64,000 bases of DNA from Flagellimonas sp947499585 (GTDB lineage Bacteria; Bacteroidota; Bacteroidia; Flavobacteriales; Flavobacteriaceae), in NCBI RefSeq assembly GCF_044596045.1, contig NZ_CP138995.1, positions 3,410,001 through 3,474,000 of the forward strand, in the 5' to 3' direction. The notes beneath the pieces were generated by a model. The model did not search any database. It was not told where the DNA came from and saw only the letters and a program-made list of their open reading frames with translations. Positions 34,343-43,618 of the stretch are shown in pieces. Numbering within the stretch: the stretch's first letter is position 1; the number at the start of each line of letters is the position of its first letter. The position numbers were made by a program, and so were the translations under genes.

Positions 34343-35082
34343 TACAATAGCGATACTTCTTTTAATCCATATTCTTTAAATATATTATCTTCTAATTCCA
34401 AGACCAGTTTTCCTTCTGGTGAGATGCCACGGATAAACCCCGTAAACAATTGCCCTTCCTTATTCTTAAAAGTTGAAGGTTTATCCTTTCTAAAAAGCAA
34501 CTTTAAGTAAGAAGGTAATAGTTGGGAAACTGATTTCCCTTCAATTTCGATAAGATAGAATTTCAATCTTTCTAAAATTTTGTTTAGCAGTTCATCAAGA
34601 TCAAAAAACTTTCCCGTTAACGACTTTAACGATGCAACTTTTTCTAAGTTTTCATAATAAGTTTGATTCACATTTAGGCCTATTCCAATGATGGAATTAT
34701 GAACCAACTGCCCTTTAAGAACATTTTCAATCAAAATGCCGCAAATTTTAGAAGAACCTGACATAATGTCGTTGGGCCATTTCACCTTTAAATTAGGTAC
34801 GGATAATTCCCTCAAGGCATCACAAATTGCAAGGGAAATACAAATATTCATGTTAAACTGGTGAACTACTTTAAATGAATTGAATTTCTTCAAGATACTA
34901 AAAGTCAAGTTCTTACCTTCTTCGGACTGCCAAGTAGTTCCCATTTGTCCTCTGCCTTTCAACTGACTCTTGGCAACAACCACAGTAAAATCATTTAAGG
35001 TCTTGGATTGCATCAAATCTTTTAAATAGAGATTTGTAGAGTCCGTGGCATCAAGTTTGATTATTTGTGATAGTTCCCCCAA
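34339..35082 (-). CDS. birA: Biotin--[acetyl-CoA-carboxylase] ligase
   Basis: 247 residues, catalytic and C-terminal domains only. IIKLDATDSTNLYLKDLM start, KSQLKGRGQMGTTWQSEEGKNLTFSIL contains the biotin-binding GRGQ motif, and VKWPNDIMSGSSKICGILIEN and GIGLNVNQT follow. No N-terminal HTH, so it is not a bifunctional repressor. It biotinylates carboxylase subunits. Convergent 4-bp overlap with the SRPBCC gene. Confidence 0.93.
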   Translation of the reverse strand: MGELSQIIKLDATDSTNLYLKDLMQSKTLNDFTVVVAKSQLKGRGQMGTTWQSEEGKNLTFSILKKFNSFKVVHQFNMNICISLAICDALRELSVPNLKVKWPNDIMSGSSKICGILIENVLKGQLVHNSIIGIGLNVNQTYYENLEKVASLKSLTGKFFDLDELLNKILERLKFYLIEIEGKSVSQLLPSYLKLLFRKDKPSTFKNKEGQLFTGFIRGISPEGKLVLELEDNIFKEYGLKEVSLLY

Positions 35083-35136
35083 AGTGGTGCGTCCAATGTT
35101 ATGTTAAAAACTAGGGCTAAGAAAACAAAAAAAATA

Positions 35137-35144
35137 TAACTTTG
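35137..35144 (+). promoter_or_regulatory. Putative -7 box of the rsfS-ftsH operon
   Basis: TAACTTTG, exact TAnnTTTG, ending 19 nt before the rsfS ATG. No clear -33 element. Confidence 0.55.
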
Positions 35145-35163
35145 TAGAAATTAAAATTTTTGA

Positions 35164-35541
35164 ATGCAGAAAACGAAAGCTAGCGCAGATGAACTGATTG
35201 CCTTAATATTACATGGAATAGAAGAAGTTAAAGGAGTTGACATAAATCTACTTGATCTTAGGGAAATTGAAAATACAGTTTGTGACTATTTTATTATCTG
35301 CAATGGTACTTCTAACACGCACGTAAACGCAATTGTTTCATCAATCCAAAAAACTGTCAGCAAAGCTATACAAGATAAACCTTGGCATGTTGAAGGTTCT
35401 GAAAATGCAGAATGGATTTTGATGGACTATGTAAATGTTGTTGTTCATGTATTTCAAAAACACATTAGGGAATTCTACGACATAGAAGGGCTTTGGGGTG
35501 ACGCTAAAGTAACCATGGTGGAGAGCAGCTACAATTCTTAA
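35164..35541 (+). CDS. rsfS: Ribosome silencing factor
   Basis: 125 residues. Typical RsfS/Iojap run: VKGVDINLLDLREIENTVCDYFIICNGTSNTHVNAIVSSIQ, then PWHVEGSENAEWILMDYVNVVVHVFQKHIREFYDIEGLWGDA. RsfS binds uL14 on the 50S subunit and blocks subunit joining when cells starve. It is the first gene of a six-gene operon, with ftsH 5 bp downstream. Confidence 0.95.
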   Translation: MQKTKASADELIALILHGIEEVKGVDINLLDLREIENTVCDYFIICNGTSNTHVNAIVSSIQKTVSKAIQDKPWHVEGSENAEWILMDYVNVVVHVFQKHIREFYDIEGLWGDAKVTMVESSYNS

Positions 35542-35546
35542 AAAAA

Positions 35547-37490
35547 ATGGCAAAAGACAACAACAATTCTAATACTCCTAAGAAACCTCGTTTTAGTTCT
35601 TGGTGGATTTACGGTGTGGTAATCGCATTAATTATCGGTTTTCAATTTTTTGGAGGAAACAGTTTCTCCAGCACAGAAAAAACCACAACCTCGGAACTGC
35701 AAGAGTATTTAAGAAATGGAGACATTTCCGAAATCCTGATTATAACGAATGCAAGACAGGCAAAGGTCTTCTTAACCGAGGAAGCACTTCAAAAAGATGT
35801 GCACAAAAATGTTTCGGAGAAACCTTTTAATTTTTCTGCAGGAAAAATTCCACAGTACATTTTGGACTATGGAGATCTTCAGAATTTTGAGGACGAAATA
35901 AAAAGCATCAAAAAAGAAAACAATCTTGATACGATTGTTGATTTTGATACAGAGTCAAACGTTTTAGGAGAGTTATTGCTCTCGCTACTTCCATTTGCAT
36001 TGATTATAGGTATTTGGATTTACCTGATGCGAAGAATGTCTGGCGGTGCCGGCGGCGGTGCTGGAGGTCAGATTTTCAATATAGGAAAATCAAAAGCGAA
36101 ACTGTTTGATGAAAAAACAGATACCAGGACTTCGTTCAAAGATGTTGCAGGACTTGAAGGAGCAAAAGAAGAGGTTCAAGAAATTGTAGAATTCCTTAAG
36201 TATCCAGATAAATACACTTCTTTAGGAGGAAAAATACCGAAAGGAGCCCTATTAGTAGGACCTCCTGGTACAGGTAAAACCCTTTTGGCCAAAGCAGTAG
36301 CTGGCGAAGCAAAGGTTCCATTTTTCTCACTATCTGGTTCAGATTTTGTTGAGATGTTTGTGGGGGTGGGCGCATCGCGTGTACGAGACCTTTTTAAACA
36401 AGCCAAGGATAAATCACCAGCAATTATTTTTATTGATGAAATTGATGCCATCGGTCGTGCTAGAGGTAAAAACAACTTTACAGGTTCTAATGATGAGCGT
36501 GAAAACACACTGAATCAATTATTAACTGAAATGGATGGTTTTGGCACCAACACCAATGTTATTGTGCTAGCTGCTACCAACCGTGCAGATGTATTGGACA
36601 AGGCATTAATGCGTGCAGGTCGTTTTGACCGTCAAATCTATGTAGATCTTCCAGACATAAGAGAACGAAAGGAAATCTTTGAGGTTCACCTTCGTCCTAT
36701 TAAAACTGCAGAAACGCTTGATTTGGATTTTCTTGCTAAACAAACACCAGGTTTCTCTGGAGCTGATATTGCAAATGTTTGCAATGAAGCTGCATTGATT
36801 GCTGCACGAAAAGAGAAAAAAGCAGTAAACAAACAAGATTTCTTAGATGCTGTTGATAGAATTGTAGGCGGTCTTGAAAAGAAAAATAAAATCATAACCG
36901 TTGAAGAGAAGAAGACCATTGCATACCATGAAGCTGGCCATGCTACGGTAAGCTGGATGTTGGAGCATGCTGCACCTTTGGTAAAAGTTACCATTGTTCC
37001 TAGAGGGCAATCCCTAGGAGCTGCTTGGTATCTACCAGAAGAACGCTTAATTGTTCGCCCAGAGCAAATGTTAGACGAGATGTGTGCAACCATGGGAGGA
37101 AGAGCTGCAGAACGTGTTATTTTCGACAAAATATCAACTGGTGCACTTAGCGATTTGGAAAAAGTTACCAAACAAGCAAGAGCTATGGTCACCATTTATG
37201 GGCTTAATGAGCAACTGGGAAATATTACGTATTATGATTCTTCAGGGAACAATGAATACGGTTTTACAAAGCCGTATAGTGAAGAAACCGCTCAGAAAAT
37301 AGATGAGGAAATATCAAAAATGATAGAAGAGCAGTATCAGCGAGCGATAAAACTTTTAGCCGATAACAAGGATAAACTTACAGAGCTAGCAGATAGACTT
37401 TTAGAAAAAGAGGTTATCTTTAAAGATGATTTAGAGAAGATTTTTGGAAAAAGACCATTCGAAAAAGTAGAAATGGAACCTACTGATTAA
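35547..37490 (+). CDS. ftsH: ATP-dependent zinc metalloprotease FtsH
   Basis: 647 residues. Two membrane helices (~22-40 and ~140-160), AAA+ domain with Walker A GPPGTGKT (about residue 232), Walker B IIFIDEIDAIG, SRH RADVLDKALMRAGRFDRQ, and zinc protease motif HEAGH (461-465) in the M41 domain. It degrades membrane proteins and regulators such as LpxC in other bacteria. Placed beside cdsA and psd, genes for membrane lipid synthesis; whether it controls them is unknown. Confidence 0.97.
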   Translation: MAKDNNNSNTPKKPRFSSWWIYGVVIALIIGFQFFGGNSFSSTEKTTTSELQEYLRNGDISEILIITNARQAKVFLTEEALQKDVHKNVSEKPFNFSAGKIPQYILDYGDLQNFEDEIKSIKKENNLDTIVDFDTESNVLGELLLSLLPFALIIGIWIYLMRRMSGGAGGGAGGQIFNIGKSKAKLFDEKTDTRTSFKDVAGLEGAKEEVQEIVEFLKYPDKYTSLGGKIPKGALLVGPPGTGKTLLAKAVAGEAKVPFFSLSGSDFVEMFVGVGASRVRDLFKQAKDKSPAIIFIDEIDAIGRARGKNNFTGSNDERENTLNQLLTEMDGFGTNTNVIVLAATNRADVLDKALMRAGRFDRQIYVDLPDIRERKEIFEVHLRPIKTAETLDLDFLAKQTPGFSGADIANVCNEAALIAARKEKKAVNKQDFLDAVDRIVGGLEKKNKIITVEEKKTIAYHEAGHATVSWMLEHAAPLVKVTIVPRGQSLGAAWYLPEERLIVRPEQMLDEMCATMGGRAAERVIFDKISTGALSDLEKVTKQARAMVTIYGLNEQLGNITYYDSSGNNEYGFTKPYSEETAQKIDEEISKMIEEQYQRAIKLLADNKDKLTELADRLLEKEVIFKDDLEKIFGKRPFEKVEMEPTD

Positions 37491-37541
37491 ATTCAATTTC
37501 CAAAAACAATTTCGAATGATTAAATGTTGTTGATAGCATAA

Positions 37542-38150
37542 ATGGGAGTTTTTGACAAGCTTTTTGGAGGTGGCAAAAAGGTTTCCAAGGAAACAGTGGA
37601 GACTCGTGGAGATCATATGCCCGACTTAAAAATTCCCGTTGACGAAAAGTTTACCATATACTTTAAAAAAAACGGGGGTAAGTTTATTTATTGCGAAGAT
37701 GACTCTGAAATTTCTGAAGCTTTAAAGAGCATTATTTCTGAGAACGATTGGCAAAGTCATCTATTTTATACTCTTGACCAACGACTACAAAGTCGTTTTT
37801 CTTCTGAAAAAATCGAATTTACGGACAACCGAAAAGAAAGTGATATTTTCTTTACCACCTGCGAGCATTTGATTGCACATAATGGTTCTATTTTGGTTTG
37901 TTCAAATCAAATCAAAGAAAAAAAACTGGATGAACTCCCTTCTAACTTGATCGTCTTTGCCACCACTAGCCAATTAGTGGATTCTATAAGTGAGGCATTA
38001 AAGGTTATCAAAGAGAAATATCAAAAAAATATTCCTAATAATATTACAACACTAAAACACTTCCAACCTACCCCAGAAAACAAAAATGATTTCCTATCCT
38101 ACGGAAGTGCTTCAAAAAATGTATATCTTTTACTCCTAGAAGACTACTAA
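37542..38150 (+). CDS. LUD-domain protein (LutC/YkgG-like)
   Basis: 202 residues. FGGGKKVSKETVETRG start, DRQLQSRF-like LDQRLQSRF, and VFATTSQLVDSISEALKVIKEKYQKNIPNNITTL follow a LutC/YkgG-type fold. LutC is linked to lactate utilisation, but no lutAB genes are here, so the role differs or is unknown. It is conserved between ftsH and cdsA in this neighbourhood. Confidence 0.75.
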   Translation: MGVFDKLFGGGKKVSKETVETRGDHMPDLKIPVDEKFTIYFKKNGGKFIYCEDDSEISEALKSIISENDWQSHLFYTLDQRLQSRFSSEKIEFTDNRKESDIFFTTCEHLIAHNGSILVCSNQIKEKKLDELPSNLIVFATTSQLVDSISEALKVIKEKYQKNIPNNITTLKHFQPTPENKNDFLSYGSASKNVYLLLLEDY

Positions 38151-38154
38151 CCTC

Positions 38155-38958
38155 ATGAAAGAAATTCTAAGGCGCTCTATTACAGGGGTCATCTATGTGG
38201 TGCTCCTAATGGGAGCTGTTTTTTTAAGCTCAGATGCTTTTGATTTTCTCTTTATGACCTTTGGTTTGGCTTGTCTATATGAGTTCAAAAAAAATGTTCG
38301 CCTAAAAGGGTATTATATTTTTGTAGCCTATTTGGCTCTTTGGTGGGCTTTCATTTATCTAGTTCATGATACCACCATTATCACCATACTCATGTTACTC
38401 ACCATTACGGTAGATTTAGCACTCTTGGCGTTTTTATTCTCCAAAAAAGCAAAACAGTTTAGTGAGTTTCAAAAATTTATTATTGCTGTTTTTTACATTG
38501 GTGGCGGGTGCATATTTTTAACCATGATTCCCTACAAGCAAAATGATTTTGCCAAGTTTCTTATTATGGGCATTTTTATTTTGATTTGGGTTAATGACAC
38601 TTTTGCCTATTTAGTTGGGCGGTCTATTGGGCGAACAAAATTATATTCCGCAGTTTCTCCAAAAAAAACCATTGAAGGTTCTTTGGGAGGTCTTATTTTT
38701 GCATTGGTAGCAGCATACATTTTATCAGAATATGAAACTAACCTTAAGACATTTGAATGGCTAATTCTTGCCGTCGTAATAGTAGTAGCTGGCAGCCTAG
38801 GGGATTTATTGGAATCCAAGTTTAAAAGAATTGCCGGTGTAAAGGATAGTGGTGCAATATTGCCAGGACATGGCGGTATTTGGGATAGATTAGACAGTTT
38901 GGTATTTGCAGCTCCATTTGCATATTTAGTACTTAATATATTTTCGTATGTTTCATAA
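38155..38958 (+). CDS. cdsA: Phosphatidate cytidylyltransferase
   Basis: 267 residues with several membrane helices. The CDP-transferase signature is spread over WVNDTFAYLVGRSIGRTKLYSAVSPKKTIEGSLGG and AGSLGDLLESKFKRIAGVKDSGAILPGHGGIWDRLDSLVFA. It makes CDP-diacylglycerol, the precursor of phospholipids. It overlaps psd by 11 bp. Confidence 0.96.
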   Translation: MKEILRRSITGVIYVVLLMGAVFLSSDAFDFLFMTFGLACLYEFKKNVRLKGYYIFVAYLALWWAFIYLVHDTTIITILMLLTITVDLALLAFLFSKKAKQFSEFQKFIIAVFYIGGGCIFLTMIPYKQNDFAKFLIMGIFILIWVNDTFAYLVGRSIGRTKLYSAVSPKKTIEGSLGGLIFALVAAYILSEYETNLKTFEWLILAVVIVVAGSLGDLLESKFKRIAGVKDSGAILPGHGGIWDRLDSLVFAAPFAYLVLNIFSYVS

Positions 38959-39613
38959 AGAGGGTCAAAAAATTATAATTACAGCCTTTTTCATAGTGGT
39001 TGCCATTATCCTTTCTGCACATTTCTATATAGCTATTGAATGGGTTAAGTTGGCGGTTCAAGTTGCCTCACTTACTCTATTGATTTTAATATTGCAATTC
39101 TTCAGAAATCCCAAAAGACCGGTAACCCCAACTTTTGATGAAATACTTGCTCCTGTTGATGGTAAAGTTGTTGTAATAGAAGAGGTTGAAGAACCTGAAT
39201 ATTTTAAGGACAAGCGTAAACAAGTTTCCATATTCATGTCTCCTCTAAATGTACATGTTACGCGCTATGCCGCGAGTGGAACGGTAACCTATTCAAAATA
39301 TCATCCTGGTAAATACTTAGTGGCCTGGCATCCAAAATCCAGCACCGAAAATGAACGTACTACAGTAATATTGCACACTCCAAAATTTGGAGAGATCGGC
39401 TATAGACAAATTGCCGGTGCCGTGGCGCGCCGCATTGTAAACTATGCGGAGGAAGGCGAACAAGTTTCACAGGGACAAGATGCAGGTTTTATTAAATTTG
39501 GTTCTAGAGTAGATTTGTTTTTACCACTGGATTGTGACGTTGCGGTAAAATTGGACCAAAAAGTAGTCGGCGCAAAAACTTGTATAGCATCTATTCGGAA
39601 AAAAGATGACTGA
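38948..39613 (+). CDS. psd: Phosphatidylserine decarboxylase-family protein
   Basis: 221 residues, short (archaeal-like) Psd. One or two membrane segments near the N-terminus, ILAPVDGKVVVIEEV, VHVTRYAASGTVTYSKYHPGKY, and the self-cleavage site FGSRVDLFLP (Gly-Ser generating the pyruvoyl group) near residue 186. It makes phosphatidylethanolamine, in the same operon as CdsA, which supplies CDP-DAG. It overlaps the ACBP gene by 8 bp. Confidence 0.93.
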   Translation: MFHKEGQKIIITAFFIVVAIILSAHFYIAIEWVKLAVQVASLTLLILILQFFRNPKRPVTPTFDEILAPVDGKVVVIEEVEEPEYFKDKRKQVSIFMSPLNVHVTRYAASGTVTYSKYHPGKYLVAWHPKSSTENERTTVILHTPKFGEIGYRQIAGAVARRIVNYAEEGEQVSQGQDAGFIKFGSRVDLFLPLDCDVAVKLDQKVVGAKTCIASIRKKDD

Positions 39614-39872
39614 TAGAGCCAAATTACATAAACAGTTTGAAGAAGCAGTAGCTTACGTAAATAGCTACACAGAGCCTATGCCTGCGGATCTTTTGCTAAA
39701 ACTATATGCATACTTCAAGGTGGCAAATAAGAATTTTGGTAATCCCGGAAGTAAAACTCCACTTATTAATGCATTTAAAGCCAATGCCATGATTCAAGCC
39801 CAAAACATAGGCATTGAAGAAGCTATGCAAGGTTATATTGATTTGGTAAATAAAGAAGTCAAGAAATCTTAA
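39606..39872 (+). CDS. Acyl-CoA-binding protein (ACBP-like)
   Basis: 88 residues, four-helix ACBP layout: LHKQFEEAVAYVNSYTEPMPADLLLKLYAYFKVANKNFGNPGSKTPLINAFKANAMIQAQNIGIEEAMQGYIDLV. The Tyr/Lys of YAYFK, the Lys in helix 3 and the Tyr of EAMxGYI are kept, but the KWDAW motif reads KANAM. It probably binds acyl-CoA, here linked to lipid synthesis genes. It overlaps psd by 8 bp and ends on a stop shared with the convergent desaturase gene. Confidence 0.82.
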   Translation: MTDRAKLHKQFEEAVAYVNSYTEPMPADLLLKLYAYFKVANKNFGNPGSKTPLINAFKANAMIQAQNIGIEEAMQGYIDLVNKEVKKS

Positions 39873-41170
39873 GGTGCCAAATTTGAAAGTATATCTTTCT
39901 TTTCAAAATAAGCAAAATACACCCCGCCAAAGATTGTAATTACAAAATAGAGGCCCACCAAGTAGCTGCCTATCGAAAAATAACTGTTCAAACCAAACCA
40001 ATCATCCGTTATAAAAATCAAAGCTAGTCCGGCGATACTTCTAAAAACTTCAATCCAAACTGCATAGGTTTCCTTATCCATCAAAGTTGAGTATCCATAA
40101 ATTCCAATAAATATATACGCCCCAAATAAAAGGAGACCACTAAAACCTATTTCAGAATAATTATAGAACATAAACAACATTAATATGGTGTTTACCAATA
40201 GTTGAAAAATTGAATAGCCCTTCAGGTCTTTGGAAGCTTCAGGTTTATATTTTTTGAAGTTATAAACATCTTGAATAATTCGAATTGGATACTTTTCCTT
40301 CACATCTTCTGGCCTCCATCCTGTTGGCATAAACCAAATTCTTAGTTTATCCCAATAGCTATTGGTACGCCATGCATCTTTTATTAACCTCCAAATATGT
40401 TGAAAATTGATAAGTATGGGATTCCATGTACCGGCTGGTTTTAAGACACCATATTGAGGCGGAACTTCTGGTAGTTCTTCTTGAAAAGTCCCAAACATTC
40501 TATCCCAAAAGCTAAAAATCTGACCCAGATTCTTATCTATATATTCCGGATTGATTGCATGATGCACTCTATGTTGTGACGGTGTTATAATAATGTATTC
40601 TAACCATCCCATTTTACCAATGTGTCTTGTATGATACCAGAATTGGGCAAATAAATGAATAGGAGCCAAAATGGTGATTACCTTATGTGGAACACCTAAC
40701 AACGCCGCGGGAATCAATAATAATGGAAAATACCCCAACAAATTGGAGATAGATTGCCTTAGCGCGCAGGCCAAATTGAACTCTTCACTACTGTGATGTA
40801 TTACATGTTGGTTCCAAAAAAAATTGATGCTATGACTTAAACGATGGTTCCAATAGCCTGCAAAATCAAGAGCAAAAAAGGCCACAATCCAGACCAACCA
40901 AGTCTCTTTTATTTCAGTTAATGCAAAAAAATCCAATAGAAAAGGATACGTAACAATAATAATCCCAAGGCCTAATGAATCTTTAACTACGTTGGTAAGT
41001 CCGGAGCTTAAACTGCTTATGGTGTCCATTACATTGTGCATCTGTTTTTTTACAAAATGCCCATATAGAACTTCAAAAAGTACAAACCCTATAAAAAATG
41101 GAGTAGCATATAATAAAGCTGTGGCATAGGTTTCCATGTTTCTAAAGATAAAAAAATCATCTAAAGTCAT
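39869..41170 (-). CDS. Sterol desaturase/fatty acid hydroxylase-family membrane protein
   Basis: 433 residues, several membrane helices. Histidine-cluster di-iron motifs: HRLSHSINFFWNQHVIHHSSEEFN and HRVHHAINPEYIDKNLGQIFSFWDRMFGTF. The family uses a di-iron centre for C-H oxidation of lipids; the substrate here is unknown. A second start at 41137 (METYATALLY) is possible, since a 7-3-7 palindrome overlaps the ATG at 41170. The stop codons overlap those of the ACBP gene (TTAA). Confidence 0.87.
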   Translation of the reverse strand: MTLDDFFIFRNMETYATALLYATPFFIGFVLFEVLYGHFVKKQMHNVMDTISSLSSGLTNVVKDSLGLGIIIVTYPFLLDFFALTEIKETWLVWIVAFFALDFAGYWNHRLSHSINFFWNQHVIHHSSEEFNLACALRQSISNLLGYFPLLLIPAALLGVPHKVITILAPIHLFAQFWYHTRHIGKMGWLEYIIITPSQHRVHHAINPEYIDKNLGQIFSFWDRMFGTFQEELPEVPPQYGVLKPAGTWNPILINFQHIWRLIKDAWRTNSYWDKLRIWFMPTGWRPEDVKEKYPIRIIQDVYNFKKYKPEASKDLKGYSIFQLLVNTILMLFMFYNYSEIGFSGLLLFGAYIFIGIYGYSTLMDKETYAVWIEVFRSIAGLALIFITDDWFGLNSYFSIGSYLVGLYFVITIFGGVYFAYFEKKDILSNLAP

Positions 41171-41185
41171 CGATTACCAATCGAT
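41169..41185. promoter_or_regulatory. Palindrome at the start of the desaturase gene
   Basis: ATCGATTACCAATCGAT, a perfect 7-bp inverted repeat with a 3-nt centre. It covers the first base of the ATG at 41170 or, if the start is 41137, lies 32-48 bp upstream. It could be an operator or an mRNA hairpin around the start codon. Confidence 0.3.
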
Positions 41186-41217
41186 AAAGACGTTCTCTCA
41201 ATAAATAGGGTAGATGA

Positions 41218-43503
41218 CTAAACGGACTGTATCTTTACGATAATCGACTTACTAACCGGAGTGTTACTCTTATCTGCATACAAATCTATAGGGACCAGTA
41301 CATTGGTTTCTGGAAAATATGCACATAAATTCCCAGAAGGAATATCATAAGGAATTAGCTTGAATTTTTCCGCTCGCCGCTCTTTTCCATCATAATTGCT
41401 CACCAAATCCACCACTTGTTGAGCGTGTAATTGTTGGTTTTTCATATCACTTGGATTCATAAAAACAATCCTTCGTTCTCCATAAATGCCACGATACCTA
41501 TCATGCATACCATAAATAGTCGTGTTAAATTGGTCATGACTGCGAACGGTCATCAATACAAATTCATCAGTTTCTAAATTATGTTGCGGAAGTTTACATA
41601 CTGAAAACTGGGCTTTGCCATCTGGTAATTTTGAAAAATCCGCCTCCCTAGTATTATTAGGCAAGTAAAATCCAGATCCTTTTGATCTATTGGAATATTC
41701 TTCATAACCATTCAAAACCATGGAAATTTTCTCCCTAATCAAATTGTAGTCAGTTCCTAAAGTCATCCAATCAATCTGAGCATCTGCACCAAAATATGCC
41801 CGAGCTATGTTGGCGATAATTTCTGGCTCGCTCATTAGATGGTCACTAGCGGGTTCTAACCTACCTTCGCTTTGATGTACCTTCCCCATACTGTTCTCTA
41901 CGGTTACAAAGCGCTTCTTGTCCTTCTCTGTCCTACCCAAAGTGGGTAAGATCAAAGCTATTTTACCAGCAGTAAGGTGCGTGCGATTTAGTTTTGTACT
42001 AACTGAAACCGTTAAATCACAGGCCTGGAGTGCATCCGAAGTATATATGGTATCTGACGCTGCAGAAACAAAATTTCCACCTAACGCGATAAAAACCTTG
42101 GCCTTTCCTTTGTGCATTGCTTGTATAGCATTCACTGTATCCAAGCCTTCTTTATTTGGTGGTTGAAAACCAAATACGTTCTGAATGGATTTGTTCAAAG
42201 ATTCTGAAACATGGTGCATAATTCCCACGCTTCTATCTCCTTGCACATTACTGTGTCCGCGAACAGGACAGGTCCCCGCCCCTTTTTTGCCTATACTTCC
42301 TTTAAGCAATAACAGATTTACACACTCTTTTATATTTTCAACTCCATTTTTATGTTGCGTAAGTCCCATGGCCCAGCAAATAATGATTTTTGTATTTTTA
42401 GCAAGTAGCTCAACTGCCAAATCAATTTGTGCGGAATCTACCCCACATAATTGGAGCAATTGATCTTCATCATGGCTCTCCAAATCATCCAATAGCTCTT
42501 GATACCCACTTGTTTTCTCTGAGATAAATGCATCATCAAATATCCTTTCCCCTTCTTTATGGCGCTTTGCCAAACGCTTCATAATAAGTTTTAACAAAGA
42601 AACATCTTGATTGATTTTTACTTGAAGAAAAATATCAGTGAGTTGGGTTCCTCCACCTAATATTCCACTGAGTTGTTGTGGGTTTTTAAATCTGTTCAAT
42701 CCACTTTCTGAAAGAGGATTAATGGTAATGATCTTACCTCCATTTTCTTTGCATTTTTGCAATGCAGTCAGCATTCTAGGATGATTGGTTCCCGGGTTTT
42801 GCCCAATGACAATGACAACTTCAGCCTCCGGAAAATCTTCTAAAACAACAGAACCTTTGCCTATTCCCAATGTTTCAGAAAGCGCCACTCCACTAGATTC
42901 GTGACACATATTGGAACAATCTGGCATATTGTTAGTGCCAAAAGCACGCACAAAAAGACCGTATAAAAAGGCAGCTTCATTGCTAGAACGCCCAGATGTA
43001 TAGAAAATGGCCTCATCTGGAGAATGAAGAGTATGTAGATTTTTCGCAATAATTTTGAAAGACTCCGCCCAGGAAATAGGCTCATAATGAATCGAATCTG
43101 GCCTTAAAATGAAAGGTTCAGTAATTCTGCCACTTTTTCCGATGCGATAATCTGTCCATGTAGAAATTTCCTCAACAGAATGTTTCTCAAAAAAATTCCT
43201 ATCTACCCGTTCCAATGTAGCTTCCTCTGCAATCGCTTTAGCCCCGTTTTCACAGTATTCACCCAATTTGGAAGGCTTTTCAGGATCTGGCCATGCACAA
43301 CCTGGACAATCAAAACCTTCCTTTTGATTCATATGGGAAAGGGTTTTCAAAGACCTAAACAAACCAGCTTCTTTGCTTACGTGCTCCAAAGCGGCCTTTA
43401 TTCCAGGAATCCCGGCAGCATAATCTGAAGGCTCTGTAACCTTTAAATTTGAAAATTCTATAGTTCCGGTGGCCGAAATATTACGTTTTGGAGCTTTAGG
43501 CAT
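41218..43503 (-). CDS. FdhF/YdeP-family molybdopterin oxidoreductase
   Basis: 761 residues, full YdeP length. FDCPGCAWPDPEKPSKLGEYCENGAKAIAEEATL is the family's N-terminal signature. FYTSGRSSNEAAFLYGLFVRAFGTNNMPDCSNMCHESSG, VIVIGQNPGTNHPRM and GTCPVRGHSNVQGDRSVGI are bis-MGD-binding. The C-terminal domain includes VLMTVRSHDQFNTTIYGMHDRYRGI. Substrate unknown; YdeP is linked to acid resistance in E. coli. A perfect PerR-type box precedes the ATG. Confidence 0.92.
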   Translation of the reverse strand: MPKAPKRNISATGTIEFSNLKVTEPSDYAAGIPGIKAALEHVSKEAGLFRSLKTLSHMNQKEGFDCPGCAWPDPEKPSKLGEYCENGAKAIAEEATLERVDRNFFEKHSVEEISTWTDYRIGKSGRITEPFILRPDSIHYEPISWAESFKIIAKNLHTLHSPDEAIFYTSGRSSNEAAFLYGLFVRAFGTNNMPDCSNMCHESSGVALSETLGIGKGSVVLEDFPEAEVVIVIGQNPGTNHPRMLTALQKCKENGGKIITINPLSESGLNRFKNPQQLSGILGGGTQLTDIFLQVKINQDVSLLKLIMKRLAKRHKEGERIFDDAFISEKTSGYQELLDDLESHDEDQLLQLCGVDSAQIDLAVELLAKNTKIIICWAMGLTQHKNGVENIKECVNLLLLKGSIGKKGAGTCPVRGHSNVQGDRSVGIMHHVSESLNKSIQNVFGFQPPNKEGLDTVNAIQAMHKGKAKVFIALGGNFVSAASDTIYTSDALQACDLTVSVSTKLNRTHLTAGKIALILPTLGRTEKDKKRFVTVENSMGKVHQSEGRLEPASDHLMSEPEIIANIARAYFGADAQIDWMTLGTDYNLIREKISMVLNGYEEYSNRSKGSGFYLPNNTREADFSKLPDGKAQFSVCKLPQHNLETDEFVLMTVRSHDQFNTTIYGMHDRYRGIYGERRIVFMNPSDMKNQQLHAQQVVDLVSNYDGKERRAEKFKLIPYDIPSGNLCAYFPETNVLVPIDLYADKSNTPVSKSIIVKIQSV

Positions 43504-43512
43504 ATGCTGAAA

Positions 43513-43527
43513 TTATAATTATTATAA
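43513..43527. promoter_or_regulatory. PerR/Fur-type box upstream of the YdeP-like gene
   Basis: TTATAATTATTATAA is a perfect 7-1-7 inverted repeat identical to the PerR box consensus TTATAATNATTATAA. It lies 10-24 bp before the ATG at 43503, and overlaps a 7/8 promoter box TATCTTTA on the minus strand (43525-43532). In an AT-rich genome chance matches are possible. Confidence 0.45.
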
Positions 43528-43618
43528 AGATACAGATTGCAAAAAACATTGACCGCATATACCTCCTTCTCCAAAAAAGGAGAGAGAGGCATAAATCTGC
43601 TATAAACCTAAAGTGCTC

